Source: Rhynchopus sp. YZ270_cl-10 (taxonomy: Eukaryota > Euglenozoa > Diplonemea > Diplonemida > Diplonemidae). From it: a stretch of 64,000 nt of DNA. Shown one piece after another: positions 39,072 to 51,030 of this stretch. The notes under the pieces were generated by a model that saw only the letters and a list, made by a program, of their open reading frames with translations, had not been told where the DNA came from and searched no databases. The DNA is taken from NCBI GenBank assembly GCA_964035575.1, contig OZ037890.1, positions 992,001 through 1,056,000 on the forward strand, read 5' to 3'. Position numbers and translations under genes: made by a program. The stretch's first letter is position 1, and each line of letters starts with the position of its first letter.

Positions 39072-42000
39072 ATGTCAGATGTGATGGATGCAGCTTCATT
39101 GGTATCTCATGGCTCTTCTGGGACTGTCTTTGCATTGACTGAGGACGCCGATGTGCTCACACAGACGTACAAAAGCGCCTGCGACGCTGCTGCGGTGAAG
39201 CCCATCAGCTCCTTCATAAAACTCATCCAGAACAGCAGCCTTGCGAGCGTCACGCTTGATAACAGCTATTTTGGTGACCGCGGTCTGCTCCCTATCCTCC
39301 GTGCCCTCCGCACTTCCAAGGTAACATGCCTCTCGATGCTTTCCTGCATGCTCACCCACGAACACCTCCGCGAGGTTCGCAAACAACTCTCTGGACACCC
39401 CTGTTTAACGTCACTAAACCTCAAACAAAACGATCTTGGCCCGCAAAGTGCGAAACACATATTAGCCTTGCTGCACGACACACCTGTTTTAGTTCACATC
39501 GAATTAGATGATTCATGCCCAAAACTCCAACAAATCAAACAAAGCAGCCTAGCGAATAGCAATATCCACATTCCTTTAACAAAATGCGTGCATTGTGCGA
39601 AATGTGTTTTGGGCCCTTCGCTTGATGAGGTTGAGGTGCTTTTTCTTAAAGAACTGTGCAGGGCAGCAAAGTGTGGGAATAACGGTGCATATTGCAATGC
39701 AAGCGACCAAGCCTCTCAGGCGACAATGTGGGGTGAGGTGCGTGATGGGCTCAACGCAAATGGTTGTATTCTGTCTCTGTGCGGTGCGGCGTGCCTGCAT
39801 GGGTGGATTGCGCATCTCCTTGCCATCTGCACAGCAGCCCCTCCCGCTCCCCCAGACACTTTCGCCGACCCAAATCAAATCCGTTCCTGCTCACGCTGTG
39901 GGATCTTCGAAGACACAACCTCAGGGTTCCTCAGCACACCCCTCAGCTTCATCCTGGAGGTCCTAGGGAAGGAGGTCGATACGCTGGATGAGGTTTCCGC
40001 ATCGATGCTTGCAAGGTTCGCTGGTAAAATGGTGTCCATCACCCCGGGGGTAGCGTCTGTCCAAATCTGTTCTGCGTCGTGCGCCAGAGCGGTGGTTCGA
40101 GCGGGGCTTTGTGGTGAAGGAGGGCTTCTCCCACTTCTTCCTGATTCTCGAGACTGGCCGATTCACGACCATTTTGGGATTCTTTCTGTTCCAAACACCG
40201 ATTTCTGTTGTCTTGATGACCTTCGAACCTTCAACCAAGGGGAACACCCACTTTCTGCAGCTATCTGCGTTGCGGTGACATGCCAGCACGGTGACAGCGA
40301 CTCTTACGACCCTCTGTACACATATGTAATGGCACGGTCCCTCTCAAAACGGCGAAACCCCCTGCAAGGCTGTGGGGTAGATCTGCGAGATGTCTGCAAA
40401 TCTGTTGTGAAGTTTGGGGTGCTCCCTTCAACCATGGCTGTTTTTGGTGTAGAAGACCCTGCATCACGGTGGGGAGTTATGGAGGAATGGCATCGTGCTA
40501 CGCGGGGAACGATGCCGGCGGTGCACAAAGCTGCGGCCTCTCTTCGCAAACGCGCGTACTTCGCGATAGATCCTCCACCGCAAGGGGTGGACCTCTTTGA
40601 TGCAATCCGGTCTGCGTCGTATAGTCTTCTTGCTGCGCGCCGTCCGGTCCTCGCTGGGGTTAAATGGCGTCGAGAATGGACAGTCTCCCCATCAGGATTG
40701 ATCCCCTATACTCGATTCAAAGGTGGGGTACTACATGCTGTTCGGATTGTAGGGCAGAAGATGATTAGTGGGATTGCGCATTTGGTGGTGGTGCCATGTC
40801 TAGGAAGTGCAGTAGGTGAGCAAGGTACCTTTCATTTTTCGAGGGAGGTGGTGAACAGAGAGTTTCGGTATGGGTGCTTCGCGTTTCGTGATATGGGGCA
40901 TCTGAATTCAGGGTTGAATACCGAAAAGCTGATGGAGTCTTCGTCTCAACCTACCAAAGCTATAATGCGGTCGAGACCTGATGTAGAGGCGGTTGTAGAA
41001 ATTCTGTCCACCCCATCTGCACGAAAATGCGAGATTCTTCACAAACATTTTATGCCGCTCATCAAAAACATGCCGTTAGAAGCGTTGTTCCTTTTCCGCT
41101 CGAAAAACATTATCGCCACCCAACGCGAAGAAGAGCTCCTTGCTGCAGTAAAACGCCTTTACAAAGCGGCATGCCAAGCGCAAATCGTTTTCTTTTGGGA
41201 ATGCCAGGCCTCTCTCGGAGTCCGCGAATGGATTGTCGAACTCCTTAGCGCCTACGACGATGTGAAACACGCTCGATCCCACTCCTTAAAACGCGGCGGA
41301 ACGACCTTCAAACTTCGTCGCCCCTCTGCTGCATCGCTCGGAGGAGCGCAGGCAGTTCAATTCGACCCTTCCCTCCGCCCCCTCAGCAGTCGAGACTCCC
41401 AAAGCAACACATCCTTTGCAAAAAACAGGAAAGGAAGTGTAGAGTCCCCGGACCCTGCTACAAAGAATTGGGAGGATTCGCAAAAGGAAAAATCGAAGCA
41501 GGTGTCGGAGCGCGCCTCAAAGGCGGAGGCATTGTTTACAAAGACGCTAGCTGCAACGATGGGACTGCAGAGACTGTCTATCTTTACCTCACGTAATTCC
41601 AGTGCAGTATTGCATAGTGGTTGTCCGCTGGCAGTCTCCGCGTTGGTGCGTGCTGGGTTGACTACATCATTCCTTCAATTCACCAGAGGAACCGACAACG
41701 CAAGGCTTTCTACAACGAGTCTCTTTTTCTTTGGCGCGAATGTTGCAAACATCGACGTCCGCAACCTGACCCTTCCTGTCAAATACCATACCATAGCGAC
41801 GCATCCGCAGCTAGGCGGGTTTCCGTTCAAAGGTGGGTTTGATACGGTTGCCTATGCCAGTCCATTTGCGTCGCAGATGTGTTATGTCTTTTCTGCGAGT
41901 GTCTGGGTTGCCTATAATCTGGGGGATCGTCTCACAACAATGGGCCCGCATCTGATCGGGGGGAACCCAAAGTTTTGGAATCTTCCGCCGTTGTTTCATG

Positions 42001-45000
42001 GTGGGGTGGACTGTTGTGTGTCGGTGCCCAAAACGGCGAAATGCTATTTTGTTAAGGGGGCGGATGTGTGTCTTTGGGATTTGGAGGAAAACGCGCCGAT
42101 CAAAAACTTCAAAATTGGCGAGCAAGACTTTGCGAACATCCCAGCAGAGTTTAATGGGCGGATCTCCTCCTGCATCTACCTCGGGGATACCGAAGGCATT
42201 CTCTGCAGCGCCGGGTACAGCTGCCTCTGGGACTTCGCAACAAACGACCTTCCCCCCAACCGCAAAAACCTCTTCACCCCTTTCGACCCCGAGAACGTCA
42301 TCCACCACACCCCTCCGCACACTAGAGGCGACCTTACCCCGGTAATGCGAAGGGCCTGCAAAATGCTATTAGATGATACTGCATTTGAATCTCATGTACT
42401 GTACGGTTGTGTGAGTTCGGGGGAAGTAAAAAAGGCGGGATTTGCGATGATCGCGAGAGGCTTCAAAGATAAGCAAAAGCAAAAATCGTTGGGGCTCCAG
42501 ATGGAGTCGCACGAAGACGGGAAGGGGTACCGCCCCTTCGCCTCTCTTGCCTGTAGTGTGTCGTACTCCGGGATGGCGCCGGTCTTGGAAGAGCAGGATG
42601 TGAACACCCCAGGCTATCCTCAGCAGATTGTGCAGACGCTTCTGGTCGAGGAGGTGGGGTATGTGCCGTACCACTCAGAGGGGGTGCTTGCTTTGGGGGT
42701 GCTGCGGCTTAAGGCGGCTTCTTCTGTTGATTCGGCGCCTGCGTTGCCAGGAAGCATCTATTTTACCTTCAAAACCCCGCAAGATTTTGGATATTTTCAG
42801 GTCTGCGGGGTCTTCAAGACTGGGGTAACCCTTCATATCGAGCATTCAGTTAATGGAGTGATTTGGACCCGTTTGTTAACTACCGAAGCACGTCTTTGCG
42901 TCACCGATGGTTCCTGGGGAGAACGCGTGGCAAGCGCCCATTGGCGTATTCTATTCGCAGACGGAAGCGCAGGAGATGTCGTGCACAGGGTGTTCTGGTA
43001 CACCGTAACCGATTTAATAGGGGCGAGGCGGTATAATTTTTTAAAGCCCGTCTCTTTTAGTACACCTGTGCAGATCACTGCGTGCGCGCCGGTTATCATG
43101 CACCCCGACAATCTTTGCCCCAAATCGCAAATCTCTGACGGAACCTCACTCATTTCATGGGAACAGCGCAACAAAAAGATTCATTCTGCAGACCCTTCCC
43201 CTATGGGGTGGTACCGGAAGCATTGTGTTGTACCCCTATTGAATGCGAAAGGCACACCGAGCGACGTCGCTTTGTTTGTGACAGGGGTGTTTTTCACTTC
43301 GTGGTCATACCCAGATGAGGCACCACTACAGCTTTCGTCATGCTGCCTGCACAACTCCTCGAGGTTTACTGATCTACCCCGTCCATTCCGTGACGTAGGG
43401 TTCGACGCTGTGCTCTATAAAAACCCTGCCGAATCTTCAACCGAAGTGTATCTCTTCAGCGACGCGCACTTCGTTCTCTGGGATATGATGACAGGGGTAC
43501 AACACTCAGAGGTCGGTCTCCTTGGCGTGGATCCACCATTTCACAAACTACCTTCTCCATTTTCCTCTGGGCTGGACAGCGCGTCGAACCTCTTCCAAAG
43601 CGGCAACGAATGCGCATTGTTCCGAGAACGCGCCATCATATTTTACAACATCGAAACACAGAGCATCGTAAAAGGACCTTTTAAAATTGGAAGTGGCATC
43701 CACCGTGGTGCGGATATTCTCTGTGGGATCCCGCAGTGGACCGTCGCGGAGGAGAATTTTTCGATCGCGAAACTCCCGCCTTCAGCAGGAGACGGTTATT
43801 GTGTGTTCTCTGGGGCCCGTTGGATGCATATGTCTGCAGAGAATGGGATCTATCTTGGTCCATTTGATATTACAACACATCGACGTTATATTAAGCTCTC
43901 CGGAGTTCTCGGATGGCACGTTCTCGAAAAGAATGCATCTATCATGGTTGACCTTAAAGGCCACCCACAGCTCTTCGTTGGGTGCAGCATATACAGTCCC
44001 ATAGGCGAATCGGAAAAGACTACATTCGAAATTCAATACTCAGATGACAGTCAGGTCTGGGGGACCTGCGCGGAAATGAGTGTGAAGGAGACCGGTACGG
44101 TGACGTGGGTGCTTGCAGAGGTGCAGAACACCTCGCATCGATTCTGGAGGGTGCTGCTGTCGCCTTTCGTTCCAACCAGCGTGACAAAAATTGAATGGTT
44201 GAAACTCCCCTCACGCCGGGTGCACACAGTACCAGCAGAGGTGACGACCACTGCGGAGGTGGAAGGGAATCTCGATTTATTATTTGCTGGGCGTGATAAG
44301 GAGGCGAGCCTGACCGATGTGGAGGCGGTGTTTCAGGAAGGCGATAGCATTACGTATTTCTTTGGTGTGGCCTTAGTGGATTCTATCAAACTGCACTGCG
44401 AGGTTCTAGATTTGTATGGCACCCATTCGCTACGCAGCGTTCGGAGCCGATGCTCGTCAAGCAATCTCAACTCCCAACGCACCGCTTCTGACGTCCCTGA
44501 TGAAACGCAGGACAGCTCCCGTCTCCGTACTGCAAGCAGCCGTGTCAACGGATCTAACTCTAGTAGATCTCCACGGAGAAAAAGGAATCGGGTCCTTCCA
44601 TCAATCGAAGGATGTAAATGGGAGGTGCACGCATCAAAGGATGAAGTAGAGTGGAAGCTGGTGGGTTCGATAGTGTGCTTTGGTGATGGGGATAGCGAGG
44701 CCTCGTGGGATCCGTTTGAGTCGTGGAAGTTCTGGCGTCTCACCTTGGTGAAGGGGCAGTGCATTCTTCGGTCGATTCAGTCAAGCTTCTACAGCGGGCC
44801 CCTTGCCACGTCGTCGCAGACAGATGAACAGATCTCCATCTACCAGCAGGCCCTTCTCGTCATGGACTCCGGTCCGGGGACCTGCGAAGTGAACCTAACA
44901 GAGCCGACTCCCTCTCTAGTGTATGACTTCAAGGATACGCCGAAAAGCTTTGTTCGTGTTTCAATCGACGGGACCTTCCAAAGGGGCCTGACACGCAGGA

Positions 45001-48000
45001 TCTGGTCCGTCGAGCAGTCGAATGACGGCAAGAAATGGGCGATCATGGCAGAACAGTCCCCAGCAGGTATTTCAAAAAACCCTCCACATTTCCCCCCAAA
45101 AAAAAATCGCTACCATGAGAGCGGGACAACAAGCGGGAGGGCTACCCTCTTTCCCCTCTTTTTAGTATTTTCGAAAAATACCAAAAACTACAAGCTCTCA
45201 CAACACTGCCCTCCCCCCTAACCCCCCAACCCCCCCTACCCTTCAGGCACCGTCGCAGAACTCTCATGGTGTGTGATGCCCCCTGCGAGGTATTGGAGGG
45301 TGCGTGCTTCAGGTGACGCCACGCTTCGTTCCATTCGGTGGATGGTACCACAAGCATCGTTGGGGTTGAGCCAGGCTGCGATCAACGACGAACTGACCGT
45401 CACGACAACAGGCGAGGTGCTGAAGACACGCAGCCTTGCCTCGCTATGCCTTGCCGAGAGCATGACCGGCGCAAACCCAGGCACCGTCGCACTCTCCTGC
45501 AAGCACCATCTGCTCTTCACCTCACAACACAGCAAGAACCTTGTTGTCTGCGGCCTCCGCCTTCGCAGCAGCTTCAAGGGAGGACGCCCTACTGAACGCA
45601 TTGCAGTCCGCGTTGAGATGTGGCGGGCATCCGACACCGAACCAGGGAAATGGGTTGGCGTCATGACCCACCACATCGAAGGCGAACACGAACAACTCTC
45701 TTGGGGATATGCCGGCGAATCTGAACAATGGCGCCTCCAACTTATCCAAGGAGAACGCCTCTGTGTGCAAGCTTGCGCATGGGAAGGTGGTGGCTTTGCA
45801 CACTGCGCCGTTGTCGAACCTGAATGCGTGGAATGCAGCGACGCCACCTTGCAGCACCAAGCAGAAGCCGTCTGCCTCTACAGAGAGTCACCTACACCCA
45901 CAGCAAAGCTTTATATGACGGCCGGGCTGTCTGTCACTCTCTGCTTCGCGTCACCTACCGTAGTAAAGCTCTTCAACCTAACCGCAACAGGAAGCTATGA
46001 GCTCCAAGTCATGGACGATGAAAACGACAGCGAATGGCGTACCGTAGCCTCAGGTACCCGAATTCTATCTTGTGAAGACGTAGAGCAGCAGGCAGTGTGG
46101 CGGCTCTGCGCTCTAGGGGATGGGCACCTCTCTCGCATCACTGCGATTGGTGTGTCGTTGGGGAGGTCCGTCTCTTCTGTTGAACCAAGGCATTTTACTA
46201 CGTTAAGTCGTGGACCGGAGTTGCAGGTTGTTGAACAGCAGGCATCGAATAAGAGGTTGCTCCAAGCTACAATGAGTGACGATCTCAAGGCGTTCAACCA
46301 AGAAGCAAAAGATGTGTCAAAAAAGATCGGCAAATACTTCAAGGACAGAAAGGCGCAGATCCGCGTCTCGGGGGTAGATTTCTGCAACCTTGCGCAGACC
46401 TGCATTGTTCCTGGCCGCATCGACGAGCTCTCCCAGGCGCTATCGGAGTCGGTATTCCACATTAAGGACTTCAAATTGATGCGTCCCTTTGATATTGAGG
46501 ATATATCGAATGGGTTTCCGAGGTTGGATTACCGAGGGGAGAGTGGGGCGGGGTTTAAAGGGATTGTTGGGACCGTTATGCTGTCGTTTCTGTGGAACAA
46601 GAAGGCGCCCCTTCGCGAACACACTGTGACCACCTTCATCACGCTTTCCCTTTCTGAGGAGTGGAAGCCTATCGGAACGTTTCCACTATGCCCTTCCCTG
46701 CTGTATCTGATACCACCAACGAAGGGAAAGTCTTTGGCGGTCATCTCTGTTTCAGGAGTTGCGGTGAACGCAGACAGCCGTCTCTTTGTTCCCGCAAACG
46801 ACCGAGGCGACTACGGTGTCTCCTTTGGTACTGAAGAATGCGCCTTCAACCTCCCCCCCGGCATCGCAATCATCGGAGAGGTTCAGATGCCGCAAAACCC
46901 TACCCGACCAATTCTCCAACTCCTCCGCCTCCTCATGCCCGACGATCCAGTTACCGGGCACTACCATGTACCCTCCTTTGCGGATAAGCATATGACCCTC
47001 TGGCTTGAAATGGGTTGCTTCAATTTGGATTTATTTAATGGAAAAACCGAGAATGTCCACGTTGAGATAAAAGGCAGTGAGGATTTGTTGTATATCAGAG
47101 TGAGAACCGTGGTGGTGTGGAGAGGGTTGCGGTTCGCGGTGTCTGGGGATGTGATGAAGGAGGACGAAGGGTCGTTGCGTATTACGGGGCCACTGATAAG
47201 CGGGGAATGGAAAGATCTGCATGGTCTCGCTGGCGCAAGGTATTTGGATTTGACAATGGATGTCGCGTTTGCGCCTCCTGCAGACTCGCCTGATGTGCTG
47301 TCGGTTCTTTCCGCATCGATTTCAGGGAGCATCCTCTTCAAGGGAACGTCGTCTTTGTCGTCGCGCTTCCGTATTGATATTTCCCAGGAAAATACGTTAA
47401 CCGGGTTTTGTCCGTACATTGCCTTGACCGATATACCACAACTCTGTTATGCGGCAACCGAGGTCCCCCATTCCACCTGGCTGACACGGAATATAACTGT
47501 TGAGGATGTGAGTTTTTCGTTGCCCGGTGTGGCGGATCGGGAGAGCCCTTTGAGGCAGGCGGTTGAAGGCAAATTGAAGCTGTTCTCCTCTTCAGGGGAT
47601 TGTACTGTCGTGCATACAAAGGGTTCTGGGGGGGAGCCTGGTCTTACATTGCAGGCGACGTTAAACAAAATCCGTCTCGGGATAATGGAGGTTGATAGCT
47701 TGGAGAGTGGTGGGGGCGTTTCGACGGAAATTCTGTTTGCGAATGGGGGTAGAGATGTGTCGGTGCTCTTCAGCGGGTGTACCAGTATTGTTGGTGTCAA
47801 AAAGGTGCCAACTACCATCAAGCTTACCGATACGGATGTACAATTTCATGCAGAAACGTGTGTAGGAGGGTTGAACACCTTGCGGACCTCGCTTCGGGGG
47901 AGTGGTCTCGGGCAGTTCCCTTCGCTTGATGATTTTCTGGTTGAAGGGGAGTTGGGGCATGCGAAGATTCAAGCCGCGCTTCATGATATAACACTGCAGC

Positions 48001-48368
48001 TGCCGCTTATACAGGGTATCGTGGGGGCGGGTTTGTTGTTTACCTTGCGTCTGGATGGGTTGAAACTGCTCCCATTCCGGCTCAGCTGTCCAATGCTCTG
48101 TGTCCGCTTTGTGGGTGTCCTGATGGGGTCCGACTTCGACCTAATAGCGACCCTCGACGTCTCCTCCCCAACAGACTTCCTCCCCAATGTGGCCAGTGAG
48201 ATCATAGAACAATGCTGGGCACCTCTTCTCGGACTCTATCAAGAGTTTACCTCCACAGGAGGACCACGAAAAAGCGAGGATGGAGGGTGCTACGACAGCA
48301 ACTCCCCGGTGCTCCTCTTCCATGAATATAACGATGATGTTCTCAAGTTAAGTGATGACGACTGGTAG
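39072..48368 (+). CDS. Giant multidomain protein, 3,038 aa (LRR, papain-like, hemopexin-like, discoidin-like)
   Basis: Two exons, 39072-45066 and 45247-48368, join in phase 1 (CCAGCAG|GTATTT ... CCCTTCAG|GCACCG) and give EQSPA-G-TVAELSW. Residues 30-160 are leucine-rich repeats (CLTSLNLKQNDLGPQSAKHI). Residues 380-640 fit a papain-type fold (YDPLYTYVMARSL, VDLRDVCKSVVKFGVLP, RRPVLAGVKW, LHAVRIVGQ), but the site expected for the catalytic Cys reads LSAAICVAV and no Asn-Ser-Trp is seen, so it is probably inactive. Hemopexin-like repeats lie at about 880-1080 and 1400-1640 (FDTVAYASPF, CYFVKGADVCLWDLE; EVYLFSDAHFVLWDM). Discoidin-like (F5/8C) sandwiches lie between and after them (ARYWRVRASG). 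The last 650 residues are unrecognised. No signal peptide or membrane helix is evident. It is most likely a large binding or scaffold protein; the role is unknown. Confidence 0.85.
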
Positions 48369-48830
48369 GTTTGGTGATTTCATCCGGGCTGTGGGTCAGT
48401 CGGGAGGTGCATTAATAACTTCACTTTTTTTTTTCTGATCTGTGGGGGTGATATGTTCTGTTTCATTTTTTTTTTCTCTCGACCAGCCTTAAGCATTATT
48501 ACACCAGAGGTGAGATGAGGTGGGTTCTTTTTTAAAAATCATCCGGTCTGGAGACAGATTGGCCTTTTGGCACATTGTATTTTGTTTTTATGTTGCCTGC
48601 CCTTCCCTGCAAAAATAGCAACTCTCATTGAAAACTGGCAACAATGTTGTCTATAACCAAAAAAAAAAAAAATTGTTTCTATGTTGCCTGCCCTTTGCCT
48701 GGATTTATTGTTGACCCCGATGTCTGTGTTCACACAGACGCTGACCTCCTGCTTTCCCCCACATTCCCATGCACGTTTTTGTTAAGGTGTGTACAGTCTG
48801 ACTCATCACCCAACCTTTTTCCTTCGTTTT

Positions 48831-48870
48831 GTTAAGGTGACTAAACACTAAAGCTTGGGGCCATCTTCCC
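48831..48870 (+). repeat. Intergenic hairpin motif, type 1
   Basis: GTTAAGGTGACTAAACACTA then AAGCTTGGGGCCATCTTCC. Confidence 0.55.
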
Positions 48871-48890
48871 TACTTTTTTGTTTCTTTTCG

Positions 48891-48934
48891 TAAAGGTGCC
48901 TAAGCACGAGAGTCTTGGGTTCATCTTATAAACT
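48891..48934 (+). repeat. Intergenic hairpin motif, type 1
   Basis: AAAGGTGCCTAAGCACGAGA, then GTCTTGGGTTCATCTTATAA. The stem CCTAAG pairs with CTTGGG using one G-U pair. Confidence 0.6.
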
Positions 48935-49079
48935 TTTTTTTTGTCCCGACCTGCCATGATTGCAAGGATTTATTTACCCAGTATTTACCCGTTTCTTTTT
49001 CTTTCACCCAAGATCTGATAACGTACACAGCCTATTGAAAAAAACCCCCTCGTGTTTTTTGTTCAATTTCATTTTCGCT

Positions 49080-49098
49080 TCTCCCACCACCCTCACAG
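49080..49098 (+). promoter_or_regulatory. Pyrimidine tract and AG acceptor, Ub-WD40 copy 1
   Basis: TCTCCCACCACCCTCACAG ends 14 nt before the ATG at 49113. The same arrangement is conserved at copies 2 (51016) and 3 (60264). Confidence 0.55.
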
Positions 49099-49112
49099 AC
49101 AGTGACCACACA

Positions 49113-50333
49113 ATGGAGATATGGTTTGAATGCACAACATCTGGACAACGCTGTGCTGCAGAGGTGGGGGAGGGTTGCAGTGCTGCAGATCTGCAGGAGC
49201 GTGCTGTTGCGGTGTTGTACCCACAGAGCGTGTTGTCGGCCGAGGCAGTGGGGCTGTGTGTGGATGGTGCTGATGGTGAGGTGCTGGCACCGGAGGTTCT
49301 GATTGCCGACACCGCACTGTGCGCAGGCGGGACTGTCTATGTACGGAAGCAGGATGTACAGCAGCAGGATGCGGACAGCAGTGGTGGTGTGTGGGTGCCG
49401 AAGTGCTATACCGATACTGTAACAGGCTCCATCGGAGATGTATGCGAGGACACACTTGTGATTGGTGGCGAACGCGCCGTCGCCATCAACCTCGTCACCA
49501 CCGAGGTCACGCCTCTCCCTGCCATTGGTGGAGATCTGTGCAAGATAATAGTTCTCATGCCACGCCACATCGTCTACTGCAGTTACCTGAGTGGTGCTGT
49601 GCACTTTAGACCGCGGGACAGCGGTGCAGAGGTTGTGGTCCGTGTGGCACACCGGGTTGTCAGGCTTGTGGCCATGCGGATCACCGAGGCGGTGCTGATT
49701 GGGACCATTGAGCAGATCGTACAGTACTCCTGCGAGGGGGTGAAGATGCGCACCATTGATCACCGTGGACACTCCTTCGCGGTGTCACCCTGCGAGATTC
49801 TGTTCTTCAGCAACAGAAATCCGCATATTGGGGTGTACCGTCTGGACACCCCTGAGCTGCGTCTCGTGCACCGTGTGGACACAGGGATGGGATGGTCGTT
49901 CTTGTTGCAGCCGTCGTTTTCTCCGGACGCAAGCCTCGCAGTGTTGAGCTGTGGCAAGAAGGACACTGTCCGCACCATTGACATCGCCTCCGGGAAGTCC
50001 CTCTGCACACTGCCCAAGGGAGAGCTAGCTATACTTAGCGCCTGCTTCAGTGCGTGCTCGCGGTACCTCTTCACGGTTACTAATAAGAGTGTGCAGCAGT
50101 GGGACGCACGCAGTGGGGCACCCATACAAAGCACCTACTTCGACTTCGTGTCGTCAGTGCATGCCTCGACAGACGGGCGCAAGCTGGTTATGGTGGGATA
50201 CACCATATCCGTGCTCGACATTGCTGCCATCAACATGCAGACATCAGAGCAGGACGCCCTGCAGCATAGTCCCCGTCAGAAACGAACTGTTGTGGCAACG
50301 GAGTCACGCTGCAGTGGGTGTGTGTGTTCGTGA
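49113..50333 (+). CDS. Ubiquitin-like plus WD40 protein, copy 1 (406 aa)
   Basis: The ATG at 49113 is chosen because the three paralogues become alike at that point. Residues 1-77 are a ubiquitin-like fold (MEIWFECTTSGQRCAAEVGE, DLQERAVAVLYPQSVLSAEA, ending GTVYVRKQD). The rest forms WD40-type blades (GVYRLDTPEL, LLQPSFSPDASLAVLSCG, CSRYLFTVTNKSVQQWDARS, TDGRKLVMVGYTISVLDIAA). The C-terminus is basic then Cys-rich (KRTVVATESRCSGCVCS); CVCS is a possible CaaX-type lipidation signal. No catalytic motif. It is probably a membrane-tethered recognition or scaffold protein (inference). Compared with copies 2 and 3 it has unique loop residues and a different stretch, MQTSEQDALQHSPRQ, before the tail. 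Confidence 0.88.
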   Translation: MEIWFECTTSGQRCAAEVGEGCSAADLQERAVAVLYPQSVLSAEAVGLCVDGADGEVLAPEVLIADTALCAGGTVYVRKQDVQQQDADSSGGVWVPKCYTDTVTGSIGDVCEDTLVIGGERAVAINLVTTEVTPLPAIGGDLCKIIVLMPRHIVYCSYLSGAVHFRPRDSGAEVVVRVAHRVVRLVAMRITEAVLIGTIEQIVQYSCEGVKMRTIDHRGHSFAVSPCEILFFSNRNPHIGVYRLDTPELRLVHRVDTGMGWSFLLQPSFSPDASLAVLSCGKKDTVRTIDIASGKSLCTLPKGELAILSACFSACSRYLFTVTNKSVQQWDARSGAPIQSTYFDFVSSVHASTDGRKLVMVGYTISVLDIAAINMQTSEQDALQHSPRQKRTVVATESRCSGCVCS

Positions 50334-51010
50334 AGGCGTTTGAGCATAGTGTGTGCACATCGGTTTTGGGTACTCCCTGCGCAGGTCATGTGTCCATGAT
50401 GCGTTGTGGGTGCTATTCGAAAGTGCCTCGTCTGTTGTGGATGGGGTTTTGTGTACTTCCTGAATACCAATTATTGGCAACAGGAAATAGAAATGTCTGA
50501 CGGTTGCTTTGTTTAGCTTCTTGCTTTCCCCTTTTATGAGGTGACCAAGCACAGAGAGGCTTTTGTGTAAAGGTTCATTTATCTCTTAACTCTCGCATTT
50601 AACTCTTTTCTTTGTTTTGCCCGTTCTCTTAAAAACATGCAAAGCAAAGGCTTCAGTAAGATGTTGCAGCCATCCTATCTTCTCTCATGGGTTCTCGCAG
50701 CAGCGTGGTGCCTTTTTCAGTCGGGTGTGTACAATGTGCACAGTATTCCTTTCTGGGGGTCGGTATTTTCCCATTTTTATTGTGTGTTTTTTTACGCCAC
50801 GGTACACATCTGTGTGCACTGATGTGGGGTCTCTTGAGGATGCAATATGGGAAAACGTTCTTTTTTGTATTCAGCGCTGAAAACCGGCGGCAAAGTATGT
50901 GGTTATGAGGACGGGACTGGGAAACACTCCCCCGTGCCATACCACCCCTTATCCATTGAAGATATTATCCCCCTCTCCTTTACTACCGTTGCGCTTCTCC
51001 CACCACCCCC
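50334..51010. other. Spacer between Ub-WD40 copies 1 and 2
   Basis: Contains a motif copy (50540) and the conserved 3' flank (50587-50937), ending CATACCACCCCTTATCCATT. It represents the uninterrupted form of the spacer that carries the 7.6-kb insertion between copies 2 and 3. No gene seen. Confidence 0.7.
50540..50583 (+). repeat. Intergenic hairpin motif, type 1
   Basis: AGGTGACCAAGCACAGAGAG, then GCTTTTGTGTAAAGGTTCAT. The loop is longer than in the other copies. Confidence 0.5.
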
Positions 51011-51030
51011 TCACAGACAGTGACCACACA

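Larger units (their letters stand above)
48369..49096. other. Intergenic stretch with two motif copies
   Basis: T-rich, with copies of the hairpin motif at 48831 and 48891 and a weaker one at 48781. A GTTGCCTGCCCTT word occurs twice (about 48592 and 48682). Confidence 0.5.
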
